Of a DNA stretch of 13,093 nt, positions 6,246 through 12,640 are shown piece by piece (the first letter of the stretch is position 1; each line of letters starts with the position of its first letter). Under the pieces are notes generated by a model that was not told the origin of the DNA, searched no databases, and worked only from the letters and a program-made list of their open reading frames with translations. The DNA lies in NCBI GenBank assembly GCA_004357435.1, contig SMVS01000015.1:1-13093 (forward strand), written 5' to 3'. Source of the stretch: Nitrospina sp. Its GTDB lineage: Bacteria; Nitrospinota; Nitrospinia; Nitrospinales; Nitrospinaceae. Both the position numbers and the translations under genes were made by a program.

Positions 6246-6917
6246 TCAATCTTCAATGAGGACGCAGTCGTAGTCGGTATCCGAAGTCCAGTTGATTTTT
6301 ATGTAGGCGGGAAGCTTGGTGGTGGCATCGATGTGAGCCGTGCGGAGTTGCTGGCAAGTAACATCCTCCGCGTTGCGGAGGTCGGCTCCCTTTAAATTGG
6401 TGCCGGTCAGATTCGCGCCTTTGAGTTTGGCGCCCTGCAGACTGCTATTTGAAAAATCCGCGCCCGCCAAATTCGCATCCTTAAAAAGCGCACCCTGGCC
6501 GATATCGGCGCCGGTGAACCGGGCGCCACGGGCGACGACTTCCGAAAAATCAACTTTGGCCAGGTTGGCCCCAGTGAATTCCGACCGCTGGATGTCCGCG
6601 CCGAAAAAATTAGCGCCGCCCAGATTGGCTTTTTCAAAATTTGCCCCGACTATATCGGCCTGCACGAATTCCGTACCAATCAGCTGGGCTTCCTGAAAAT
6701 TGGCTCCGCTCAAATCGGCGTAGGTGAGATTGACTCCGCACAAATCCACCCCCGGCAGTTCCACCTTTTCCAGCATGGGCAGTTTGCCATGCTCCTTGAT
6801 CAACCGGATGATGGTTTCACCTTTTTGCAAAACATACAGCTCCTCTCCATTGGAATGGTATTTTTCCAAAAACTGGAGCAGTTCTTCCGGTGAAAGTTCG
6901 CTCATTGGCCGACTCAT
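6246..6917 (-). CDS. Pentapeptide-repeat protein
   Basis: A 223-aa protein with an N-terminal helical segment (about 8-46), then roughly 23 successive A(D/N)LXX-type pentapeptides from about residue 50 to 185, for example ADLSGANFQEA and ANLAGADFSN. These should form a right-handed quadrilateral beta-helix. A short C-terminal region (about 186-223) follows, ending in an acidic tail. There is no signal peptide or membrane segment, so it is presumably cytosolic. Pentapeptide proteins range from DNA-mimic gyrase protectors (Qnr, MfpA) to scaffold proteins; nothing here selects a role. The start may be residue 1 (ATG 6917-6915) or residue 5 (ATG 6905-6903); neither has a clear ribosome binding site. 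It is convergent with the protease gene and not obviously part of that cassette. Confidence 0.85.
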   Translation of the reverse strand: MSRPMSELSPEELLQFLEKYHSNGEELYVLQKGETIIRLIKEHGKLPMLEKVELPGVDLCGVNLTYADLSGANFQEAQLIGTEFVQADIVGANFEKANLGGANFFGADIQRSEFTGANLAKVDFSEVVARGARFTGADIGQGALFKDANLAGADFSNSSLQGAKLKGANLTGTNLKGADLRNAEDVTCQQLRTAHIDATTKLPAYIKINWTSDTDYDCVLIED

Positions 6918-7317
6918 ATTGACAGACTTGGGTTATTGAATAGCTCAGGAGTCCATTGCAGAAATTTAAAACAAAATATGATAAACCGTCCGCCCGACCT
7001 TTGTAACCTAAAGTGCGAATTCCCCGCAATAAAATTTGGCCAGCAACCCGCTCATTGGGCTAGAGGAAGCCATCCGTATTGCAACGTGGTCATCCGAGGC
7101 TTAATTTCATCTGTTTATGACCTCCCCACTGGCCATAGGGGCGTGGGGGGAGATGCGCCGGGTTGATTCCGCCTCATCGGGGGAGGTTTAGCAGGTGATC
7201 CTGCTGGCAAGCACAATACTAGTGGTAACAACCCATCAAACATTAGTTGTAATATTATAAAAAATAGTTTTAAACACATCTTATTGAAAATATGTATTTC
7301 ATCTTATTAGTTTGGCT
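6918..7317. other. Divergent intergenic region, AT-rich in its right half
   Basis: No convincing gene between the divergent pentapeptide and DUF4325 genes. The left half is of mixed composition. It holds ACCTCCCC (7120-7127) and GGGGAGGT (7180-7187), an 8-bp inverted repeat with a 52-base interior, and a tight hairpin AGCAGG-TGAT-CCTGCT (7190-7205). The right part (about 7235-7317) is strongly AT-rich, as expected upstream of a promoter, with a direct repeat of CATCTTATT at 7277 and 7300. Confidence 0.55.
7277..7308 (+). promoter_or_regulatory. Direct repeat upstream of the -35 element (candidate operator)
   Basis: CATCTTATT occurs at 7277-7285 and again at 7300-7308, starts 23 bp apart, about two helical turns. 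The second copy ends 9 bp before the -35 element at 7318. This geometry fits a regulator dimer or tandem activator site, and the adjacent gene encodes an HTH protein, but the region is very AT-rich and chance repetition is possible. Confidence 0.25.
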
Positions 7318-7346
7318 TTGACCTGGACCCTGCAACTAGTTATAAT
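7318..7346 (+). promoter_or_regulatory. Near-consensus sigma70 promoter of the HTH-ATPase-DUF4325 gene
   Basis: TTGACC (7318-7323), 17 bp, TATAAT (7341-7346): five of six and six of six matches to consensus at optimal spacing. Transcription should begin near 7353. This rules out the in-frame TTG at 7312 as a start, since it lies upstream of the transcript, and points to ATG 7405 with a leader of about 50 nt. Confidence 0.7.
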
Positions 7347-7404
7347 TATAGTTACCATTAGTGTTAATCATATTTTTTATGAACTTAAACCATTAATATT
7401 CAAT

Positions 7405-8475
7405 ATGATATCTGCCAGACCCCAGAAAATCCAGAATTTTCTGCTCGCCGAGATTCCGGACCACCCCCGTGACATCGTGTCCGTGACCGCTGAGACCTTC
7501 AACGTGACCCGCACCACGGTGCACCGCCATTTGAGCAAACTCATCCGGAGCCGAGAAATAATAAAATCAGGCACCACCAACGGCGCCACCTATTATTTAA
7601 AATCGGCGGTGAACAAAAATTTAAGTTTTGAGATCAAGCCGGATCTGGACGAGAATCAAATCTGGATGGATTGTCTGGCGGAACCCCTGTCGGTCTTGCC
7701 CGACAATGTGTTTGGAATTTGTGAGTACAGTTTCGGTGTCATATTCAATAACGTATTGGAGCATTCAGCCGGCAAAACGGTGCGGGTGCTGACGGCATGG
7801 AAAGGCGATTCGTTGCAAATCGACGTGGTGGACGATGGCCTCGGCATCTTTCGCAAACTCCAGGCCACGTTCAATCTGGCCAGCGAGCGCGAGGGCGTTT
7901 TACAATTGATCAAGGGCCGGCTGACCACCGACCCGCAACAGCACACCGGGGAAGGCATATTTTTCGCCTCGCGCCTGGTCGACCGGTTCTTCATCTGGTC
8001 CTACGATCTCAGCTATTATCAGGACAATATAGAGCACGACTGGTTCATTGAAACCCGCGACACCGGGCTCCCCGGCACGGGGGTTTCCCTGCTTATCAAC
8101 AGGGATTGCACCCGCACCCTGGCGGAAGTGTTCGCCCGCTACACCACCGAAGACGCCGAAGGCATTCCGCGGTTCGACCGCACTCACATCATGGTCGAGT
8201 TGAGCCGGTTTGGTGAAGAACGTTATGTGTCACGCTCGCAGGCCAAACGATTGCTGTTGGGACTGGATAAATTCAAACATGTGATCATGGACTTTAAAAA
8301 CGTGCGCACCGTGGGCCAAGGCTTTGTTGACGAGGTGTTCCGGGTGTTTCGCAACCGCCACCCGGAAATCAAATTCAAATTCATCAACGTGACCGATGAT
8401 GTCCAGTTCATGATCGAACGCAGTCTGCCCGATCCCGTCAGCCACCTCGGCAAAAATTTTCTCTACCACCATTAA
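7405..8475 (+). CDS. Winged-HTH + HATPase + DUF4325 (STAS-like) regulator
   Basis: A 356-aa protein. Residues about 5-66 are a winged helix (VSVTAETFNVTRTTVHRHLSKLI, with recognition helix around 35-47). Residues about 100-200 are a GHKL/RsbW-like ATPase: N-box NNVLEHS at 115-121, G1 DDGLGIF at 143-149, G2-like TGEGIFFAS at 181-189. Residues about 236-345 are a DUF4325 STAS-like domain (RYVSRSQAKRLL, FKNVRTVGQGFVDEVFR). The architecture resembles anti-sigma kinase/STAS partner-switching modules merged into one chain with a DNA-binding head, so a transcriptional switch is inferred; the target is unknown. The start at 7405 follows from the promoter at 7318-7346; the longer frame from TTG 7312 would be coded by promoter DNA. 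No clear Shine-Dalgarno sequence precedes the ATG. A decayed copy of the DUF4325 domain follows downstream. Confidence 0.85.
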   Translation: MISARPQKIQNFLLAEIPDHPRDIVSVTAETFNVTRTTVHRHLSKLIRSREIIKSGTTNGATYYLKSAVNKNLSFEIKPDLDENQIWMDCLAEPLSVLPDNVFGICEYSFGVIFNNVLEHSAGKTVRVLTAWKGDSLQIDVVDDGLGIFRKLQATFNLASEREGVLQLIKGRLTTDPQQHTGEGIFFASRLVDRFFIWSYDLSYYQDNIEHDWFIETRDTGLPGTGVSLLINRDCTRTLAEVFARYTTEDAEGIPRFDRTHIMVELSRFGEERYVSRSQAKRLLLGLDKFKHVIMDFKNVRTVGQGFVDEVFRVFRNRHPEIKFKFINVTDDVQFMIERSLPDPVSHLGKNFLYHH

Positions 8476-8493
8476 CCAGCCTGCGGCTGGAGG
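8476..8493 (+). repeat. CCAGCC-hairpin repeat abutting the DUF4325 gene stop
   Basis: CCAGCCTGCGGCTGGAGG, identical over 18 bp to the copy at 5348-5365 and, like it, starting at the base after the stop codon (TAA 8473-8475). It separates the intact regulator from the decayed DUF4325 duplicate. There is no T-run after the stem. Confidence 0.65.
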
Positions 8494-8521
8494 CAACTGG
8501 TCAATACCCTATTTACCCTCA

Positions 8522-8851
8522 ACCCTGGCTGAGGTTTTTAAACAGTTCACGACATTGGATGCCGAAGAGATTCCCCGGTTGAATAAGACCCACATTATAG
8601 TTGCTCTGGCCAAGCAAGGCGATGAGCGGTACGTGTCACGCTCGCAGGCCAAAAGAATATTGTCAGGACTGGAATAATTCAATGAGATTGTTATAAATTT
8701 CAAAAATGTTCCATCGGTGGGGCAGGGCTTTGTCGACGAAGTGTTCCGCGTGTTCCATAACAGATATCCTGATAAAATAATCACCTACAGGAACGCCAAT
8801 GAAAACGTCACGTTCATGATCGAACGCAGTCTGCCCACAGCCGATAAATAA
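8522..8851 (+). pseudogene. Decayed, 5'-truncated duplicate of the DUF4325 domain
   Basis: Frame starting at 8522 reads TLAEVF...GDERYVSRSQAKRILSGLE, stop (TAA 8675-8677), then FNEIVINFKNVPSVGQGFVDEVFRVF...MIERSLP and a natural-looking stop at 8849-8851. It aligns without gaps to residues 238 to about 342 of the upstream protein, about 60% identical by eye. The HTH and ATPase parts are missing, there is no start codon, and the in-frame stop falls where the parent has DKF (GATAAATTC versus GAATAATTC). This is an old partial tandem duplication that has lost its 5' end. The 46 bp between the upstream stop and 8522, including the hairpin repeat, are not homologous to the parent. Apart from the stop the frame is intact, so decay is mild or recent. 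Confidence 0.85.
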
Positions 8852-8901
8852 TTGGGAACGTTGTATCCTGGCGAAATATAAAAACTCAACAGCCTTTTTT
8901 T

Positions 8902-9585
8902 ATGAAACCAATTCTCTGGTTCATAATTTCAGTTGCAACACTGCTCACCGCCTGCAACGCCCTGACGTCATCCGCTGAAACTCCACCGTCCAAAATGGAA
9001 GACAGGGTGTTGATCCCGGCGGGCAGTTTCATGGCGGGTCCGCCGGATTCCACGGTGGCGAGGGGGGTGCCCGCATTTTATATCGATCGTTTCGAAGTCA
9101 CCCAGGAACAATACCTACGGGTGATGGGCAACAACCTGTCCTTTTTCAAAGGGAAGGACCATCCGGTGGAAAATGTGACGTGGGACGACGCCAATTTATT
9201 TTGTAAACGTTCCGGCCAGCGCCTGCCGACGGAATGGGAGTGGGAAAAAGCCGCCAAAGCCGGCACCGCCACCCGCTATCACTGGGGCGATGCCATGGAC
9301 CAGAGTTTCGCCTGGCACAAGGGAAATTCCAACAAGCAAACTCATCCAGTGGGCAGTAAAAAACCCAACGGCTTTGGACTGTACGATATGGCGGGGAACG
9401 TGTGGGAATGGACAGTAAGTGACCACGATGCCGGCGGCAAGGTGTTGCGCGGCGGGTCCTGGCGCAATTCCCAGACCAGTTTGCGTTCCGCCCTTCGCAT
9501 CATGAGTTTGCCTCTATTCAAATACCATTATGTCGGATTCCGATGCGCTCAATCCGTTATGGCGGACCCCCGCCTCACAAAATAA
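8902..9585 (+). CDS. SUMF1/FGE-sulfatase-fold lipoprotein, probably non-catalytic
   Basis: A 227-aa protein with a lipoprotein signal (LLTAC, acylated Cys18) and a formylglycine-generating-enzyme/SUMF1 fold at about 35-218: IPAGSFMAGP, FYIDRFEVTQEQY, VENVTWDDANLFCKRSGQRLPTEWEWEKAA, GNVWEW, LRGGSWRN and VGFRCAQ are hallmarks. The two active-site cysteines of true FGEs, which lie just after the GGSW/GGSY segment, are absent; the sequence there reads RNSQTSLRSALR. It is therefore more likely a binding or scaffold member of the superfamily than a sulfatase activator, and no sulfatase gene is visible. The lipid anchor places it in the periplasm. No strong ribosome binding site precedes the ATG. 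It ends 23 bp from the convergent lipoprotein gene with no evident hairpin between them. Confidence 0.85.
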   Translation: MKPILWFIISVATLLTACNALTSSAETPPSKMEDRVLIPAGSFMAGPPDSTVARGVPAFYIDRFEVTQEQYLRVMGNNLSFFKGKDHPVENVTWDDANLFCKRSGQRLPTEWEWEKAAKAGTATRYHWGDAMDQSFAWHKGNSNKQTHPVGSKKPNGFGLYDMAGNVWEWTVSDHDAGGKVLRGGSWRNSQTSLRSALRIMSLPLFKYHYVGFRCAQSVMADPRLTK

Positions 9586-9608
9586 ACGCTCCGTTGCCAC
9601 GCGATTAA

Positions 9609-10439
9609 TCAACCGGGAATCACTTTATCGAGCACGAGGGTCACGTTGGTATCGCCCGCGCTGGCGTTGATGGTGCCTTCGATGTCGCCCGGTCCGGGGC
9701 GAGGATCGCCGTCACTGTCGATCCTCACTTTAAGGGTCAGCGATCCTTCGAACTGCACGCCGGGCATCATGACGTCGCCCTGCCCGATGTCAAATTGGAG
9801 CGGCCATTCCACATCCAGCAGACGTTGCACCGCCAGCGGCGGACCGCTCTGCACTCCCGCCGGGCGGACGATGATAAAGACCACGTTCGGCCCTGTCACT
9901 TTAATTTGCGGCAGGTCGGGACTGAGCGAGATGATGCCGGTAATATTTTTATGCGATCCCGCCACCTCCTGATTGAGGACGATGTCCGCGTCTTTGGTGC
10001 CCGCCGCCACATCCAATTGACCGAAGATGTCGCCCGGACCCGCTTTCGGGTCGCCATCCCGATCCAGCCGGGCGCTCAGGCTGACCATGCCATCAAACTC
10101 CACGCCGGGAATCATAACGTCCACCGGACCGATGGTGTACTCAAAGGGAAACTCAAAATAATTGTAACGCTTGACCGCCAGCGGCGGACCCGAGTCCTCC
10201 CCCACCGGCCGGGCATAAACAAACAGCACCGTCTGCTCCGGCAAAAAGTTGGGCGCCACTTGCGGGTCCAGAGTGATCCACCCGGCAATTTCTTTAACCT
10301 TTAAAGCCGGGTCGTACAGGCGCTCCATTTTTTTCAAAACCGCCGGCGGCACCTTGTGCTCTTTCAATTCGCGGTCGCAAGCGGAAAAAAAACCCATTAA
10401 AAAAAATACAAAAAAACAAAATTTAAAAAGTTGTTTCAC
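9609..10439 (-). CDS. Lipoprotein with two tandem CcmI-C-terminal-like domains
   Basis: A 276-aa protein. The signal is hydrophobic and ends FFSAC, with likely lipidated Cys21. Two homologous domains follow, about 50-158 and 165-276. Each carries a GxIxLxP start, an FV(Y/I)xRPxG strand, GPPLAV(K/Q)R (84-91, 199-206), DVM(I/M)PGV(E/Q)F(D/E)G and DxDGDPxxGPGDIxG (126-140, 241-255). This pattern matches the periplasmic C-terminal domain of cytochrome c maturation factor CcmI/CcmH (VFVFARxxxGPPMPLAVKR, PGDLxG), which binds apocytochrome. The usual CcmI membrane helices and TPRs are missing. A role in apocytochrome or metalloprotein handling is possible but inferred. The acidic DxDGD loops could bind a metal. 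The start is GTG (10439-10437), with AGGT 7 nt upstream. It lies 32 bp after the DnaC-like gene and is probably in the same transcript. Confidence 0.75.
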   Translation of the reverse strand: MKQLFKFCFFVFFLMGFFSACDRELKEHKVPPAVLKKMERLYDPALKVKEIAGWITLDPQVAPNFLPEQTVLFVYARPVGEDSGPPLAVKRYNYFEFPFEYTIGPVDVMIPGVEFDGMVSLSARLDRDGDPKAGPGDIFGQLDVAAGTKDADIVLNQEVAGSHKNITGIISLSPDLPQIKVTGPNVVFIIVRPAGVQSGPPLAVQRLLDVEWPLQFDIGQGDVMMPGVQFEGSLTLKVRIDSDGDPRPGPGDIEGTINASAGDTNVTLVLDKVIPG

Positions 10440-10471
10440 AATAATTACCTGGTGGTATTAAAAAGAAACGT

Positions 10472-11368
10472 TCAACGTTTCCGGGATTTCGGAGCGATTG
10501 GATATTGGGCAAGCACTTCCTGACGGTAGTCCTGGCCTTGCAACTTCACTATCTGGCACATTTCGACCAACCGCGAAAAAATGCGCTCGCCGACCTTGTC
10601 CTGCAGGGTTTCTTCTCCCACCGCATTTTTGCGGTAGGCCGACGACTGTGTGTCGGCGAATTTAGAATCGTTCGTTTGCCGCTCAGGCTCGGTCGGAACA
10701 TCCATGTAATTGGTGGTGACCAGGGTGATTTTATCGGCGGCGTTATAACGGCTGGAAATGATCTGGTCGAGCATGGTCAACTCCCATTCCGTATTGCGTC
10801 CTTTGGCGAGTTCATCGATCACCAGAACCTGAGCTTGAACATAAGGGTGGATGATGGCCTGCTCCGACAAGTCCTGCGAATAGCCGTAACGGATATCAGA
10901 CAGCAGTTGGAAAAAATCGATGAATTTGCAATCGGCGCCCCATTCCAGAATCAACGCCTTGATGACAGAAATAGCCAGATGGGTTTTACCGAGACCGGGG
11001 CGTCCCATGAACATCAGGCCCTGGCCGGTTTTACCGAAATCCCTGACAAAGTCCCTGGCTCGTGATTTGGCTTGTTTTTGCGAATCACCCACCGGATTAA
11101 AAGTTTCAAATTGAGTGCCTGCAAATTTTCCCGGAATCCCAGCGGCATTGAGTTTCGCCAGGCGTTGGGTCAACACCGCGCAACTGCATTCCTTGAGGGT
11201 CGACACGCCGGAGGCATCCTCTTCAAATATCTGCCCGCGGCCACCACACACGTCGCAGGAAAAACAGGAACAATGTTCACCAAAAAGCAAACCTTTGACG
11301 TTAGTGAGCAGGTACTGGCACCCCCGGCATTTAGAACAGGATTGCGACTGCGGATTGGCTTGGATCAT
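10472..11368 (-). CDS. DnaC/IstB-like AAA+ ATPase (helicase loader type)
   Basis: A 298-aa protein. The N-terminal 65 residues are cysteine-rich (C11, C14, C17, C33, C35, C38, C41, C61, C63), probably one or two zinc sites. An AAA+ domain follows with Walker A GRPGLGKT (122-129), Walker B VLVIDE (181-186), sensor I TTN (218-220) and an arginine-finger candidate in ERIFSRL (261-267). This is the DnaC/DnaI/IstB pattern: such ATPases open and load the DnaB replicative helicase, or act as IstB transposition helpers. There is no transposase here, so the helicase-loader role is favoured. The N-terminal zinc region, with an odd CxCxxCxxC cluster, would be the partner-binding part. A segment at about 225-258 (PTEPERQTNDSKFAD...) is an insertion before the last helices. 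Its ATG overlaps the preceding gene's stop by 4 bp, so the two are coupled. Confidence 0.82.
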   Translation of the reverse strand: MIQANPQSQSCSKCRGCQYLLTNVKGLLFGEHCSCFSCDVCGGRGQIFEEDASGVSTLKECSCAVLTQRLAKLNAAGIPGKFAGTQFETFNPVGDSQKQAKSRARDFVRDFGKTGQGLMFMGRPGLGKTHLAISVIKALILEWGADCKFIDFFQLLSDIRYGYSQDLSEQAIIHPYVQAQVLVIDELAKGRNTEWELTMLDQIISSRYNAADKITLVTTNYMDVPTEPERQTNDSKFADTQSSAYRKNAVGEETLQDKVGERIFSRLVEMCQIVKLQGQDYRQEVLAQYPIAPKSRKR

Positions 11369-11637
11369 CGCCCGGCCTTTTCAATTTCCTGATCAATCAG
11401 GGTTGCCATGCGGGACAAGGAAGTTTTGAAATTTGTGGTGCGGCTTTGCTGGCGAACCTGGCCGTAGCCCGATTCAATCGCCCGGCACAATGCCTGCACC
11501 GGCACCCCGCGCGTTTCCCATTGGCCGATCAAATGATAATCGCTGGAGGACAACGACAACCCGGAGTCCTTCAACGATAAAAAAAACTGTTCCACCGTGG
11601 TGAGGTAGTTCAGGTTCTTTTTCTCGATGAGGCTCAT
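11365..11637 (-). CDS. Small protein coupled to the DnaC-like ATPase
   Basis: A 90-aa, soluble, mostly helical protein with no signal or membrane segment. I do not recognise the family with confidence. The block LSSSDYHLIGQWETRGVPVQ (about 30-49) has the look of short domains found before DnaC-like loaders, where S/D-Y-x-L-I-x-x-W-x-x-x-G-V/I-P recurs. Its stop overlaps the start of the DnaC-like gene (4-bp ATGA overlap), a sign of strict co-expression, so a helicase-loading or primosomal partner is a reasonable inference. The start ATG (11637-11635) has no good Shine-Dalgarno sequence; it lies 69 bp after the flagellar gene's stop. The coding call rests on this coupling and on a plausible amino-acid composition. 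Confidence 0.7.
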   Translation of the reverse strand: MSLIEKKNLNYLTTVEQFFLSLKDSGLSLSSSDYHLIGQWETRGVPVQALCRAIESGYGQVRQQSRTTNFKTSLSRMATLIDQEIEKAGR

Positions 11638-11689
11638 AAAAGGTTCGGCGCGAATGGGTTGAGGAAGGGAATTAAAGTGGATATTACTC

Positions 11690-11703
11690 CGGTCGGCGGA
11701 CCG
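11690..11703. other. Short hairpin downstream of the flagellar rod gene
   Basis: CGGTC-GGCG-GACCG, a perfect 5-bp stem with a 4-base loop, begins 4 bases beyond the rod gene's stop codon. TTTT follows on the plus strand, but the genes here are on the minus strand, where no T-run follows. It may cap the rod-gene mRNA; evidence for termination is weak. Confidence 0.25.
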
Positions 11704-11706
11704 TTT

Positions 11707-12420
11707 TCAAGCTTTAATGTCGAGCAGGGTGCCAGTCATTTCGTTGGCGGTGCGAATCACGTTGGCGTTGGCCTTAAAAGCGGCCTTGGCAAGCATCTGG
11801 CTCACCACTTCTTCCACGATGTCGACATTGGACAACTCCACTGAACCGGGGACGAGGATGCCCAGCCCGCCGGCACCGGGGGCTCCCACCAGAGCCGGAC
11901 CGGATTGCGAAGAGGCCGCAAACAAATTGCCGCCCAACGAGGTCAAGCCACTCGGATTTTTGAATCCCGCCAATTGAATTTGTCCCAGCGTGATGGTTTG
12001 CCCGTTCACCAACGCCAAAACCTGGCCGGTGGCGCTGATGGTCAGTCCCTGATGATTGCCGGGCACGGTGATTTCAGGAAACAGCGGATTGTTGTTGGTG
12101 TCCGCCAAGCGGCCGGCGCTGTCGATTCGCAGGCTTCCCGCGCGGGTGAACCCGATGCCGCCATTCGGTTGAGTCACCTGAAAAAATCCATTGCCGTTGA
12201 TGGCCAGATCCAGTGGCGCGGAGGTTGAAATCAGCGGGCCGGAAGCAGAGTTGCGGCTGGATCCAATGACGCGCGTGCCACCCGTTGCCACGTCTCCCAA
12301 GTGGATGGTGCTTTTTTTAAAACCGGGGGTTTGGAGATTGGCAATGTTGTGGGCGCTGGATTGGAGTTGCCGGCTGGAGGTCTGCAAACCGGATAGGGCA
12401 CTGAAAAAGGCATTGATCAT
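11707..12420 (-). CDS. FlgG/FlgF-family flagellar basal-body rod protein
   Basis: A 237-aa protein with the N-terminal rod motif (ALSGLQTSSRQLQSSAHNIANLQTPGFKK at about 8-36 includes the ANNIANxxTPGFK signature). The central DLAINGNGFFQV...FTRAGSLRIDSAGRL...G block is typical of hook-basal-body proteins, and the C-terminal SNVDIVEEVVSQMLAKAAFKANANVIRTANEMTGTLLDI matches the flagellar rod C-terminal helix. It is exported through the flagellar type III apparatus and assembles into the rod. It is somewhat short for FlgG (about 260 aa), and the usual RAYxAN reads AAFKAN. FlgF, FlgG and orphan paralogues cannot be separated here, so no symbol is given. AGAGGT (12434-12429) lies 8 nt upstream, a good ribosome binding site. 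No other flagellar gene is in the window. Confidence 0.85.
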   Translation of the reverse strand: MINAFFSALSGLQTSSRQLQSSAHNIANLQTPGFKKSTIHLGDVATGGTRVIGSSRNSASGPLISTSAPLDLAINGNGFFQVTQPNGGIGFTRAGSLRIDSAGRLADTNNNPLFPEITVPGNHQGLTISATGQVLALVNGQTITLGQIQLAGFKNPSGLTSLGGNLFAASSQSGPALVGAPGAGGLGILVPGSVELSNVDIVEEVVSQMLAKAAFKANANVIRTANEMTGTLLDIKA

Positions 12421-12640
12421 TCGCTATTACCTCTGAGCATTCCACCGAGTCTGTAGGTTTGCAAAGCTAAGACTGGATCACCTCGCCTGGATCGGGTTCC
12501 CCGATCCATCCTCCACTTGGCAAGGGGAGAATACAGGAGGGGTGGTTTGCCATTCTGAGCGCTAGCGCAGAATCCCGCCTCCCGGCGCAACGGGCAAGGC
12601 CCGGAGCATATGGGCCAGCGTGCCGCTGGATGCAAAAAGG
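12421..12640. other. Repeat-filled intergenic region
   Basis: The 220 bp between the rod gene and the GNAT gene contain a perfect 8-bp stem, GGATCGGG-TTC-CCCGATCC (12489-12507), the CATTCTGAGC hairpin repeat (12551-12574), a CCCGCCTCCCGG run, and the CCAGCG hairpin repeat (12615-12629). No coding sequence is convincing. Repeat density resembles that of 191-710. Confidence 0.5.
12551..12574 (+). repeat. Dispersed hairpin repeat, TCATTCTGAGC family, copy 2
   Basis: CATTCTGAGC, GCTAGCGC, AGAATC: the arms TTCTG(A)GCGC and GCGCAGAA pair around a TA centre with one bulged A. The sequence matches the inverted copy at 302-326 except in the central bases. Confidence 0.5.

Noticed and set aside
6936..7166. 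76-codon frame in the gap before the DUF4325 gene
   Set aside because: No ribosome binding site, no domain, and it runs through inverted-repeat DNA.
7312..7404. TTG start at 7312 for the HTH-ATPase-DUF4325 gene
   Set aside because: The segment contains a near-consensus promoter (7318-7346), is AT-rich and gives a hydrophobic, non-conserved-looking peptide; the HTH begins right after ATG 7405.
9795..10304. 169-codon plus-strand open frame
   Set aside because: It is antisense to the duplicated CcmI-like lipoprotein; its Arg/His-rich composition is typical of a shadow frame.
10505..11065. 186-codon plus-strand open frame
   Set aside because: It is antisense to the DnaC-like ATPase, whose Walker motifs are clear in the other strand.
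10472..11637. DnaC/IstB-like gene as part of an IS21-type insertion sequence
   Set aside because: No transposase (IstA) gene is adjacent; the coupled small gene is not a transposase, and no terminal inverted repeats were seen.
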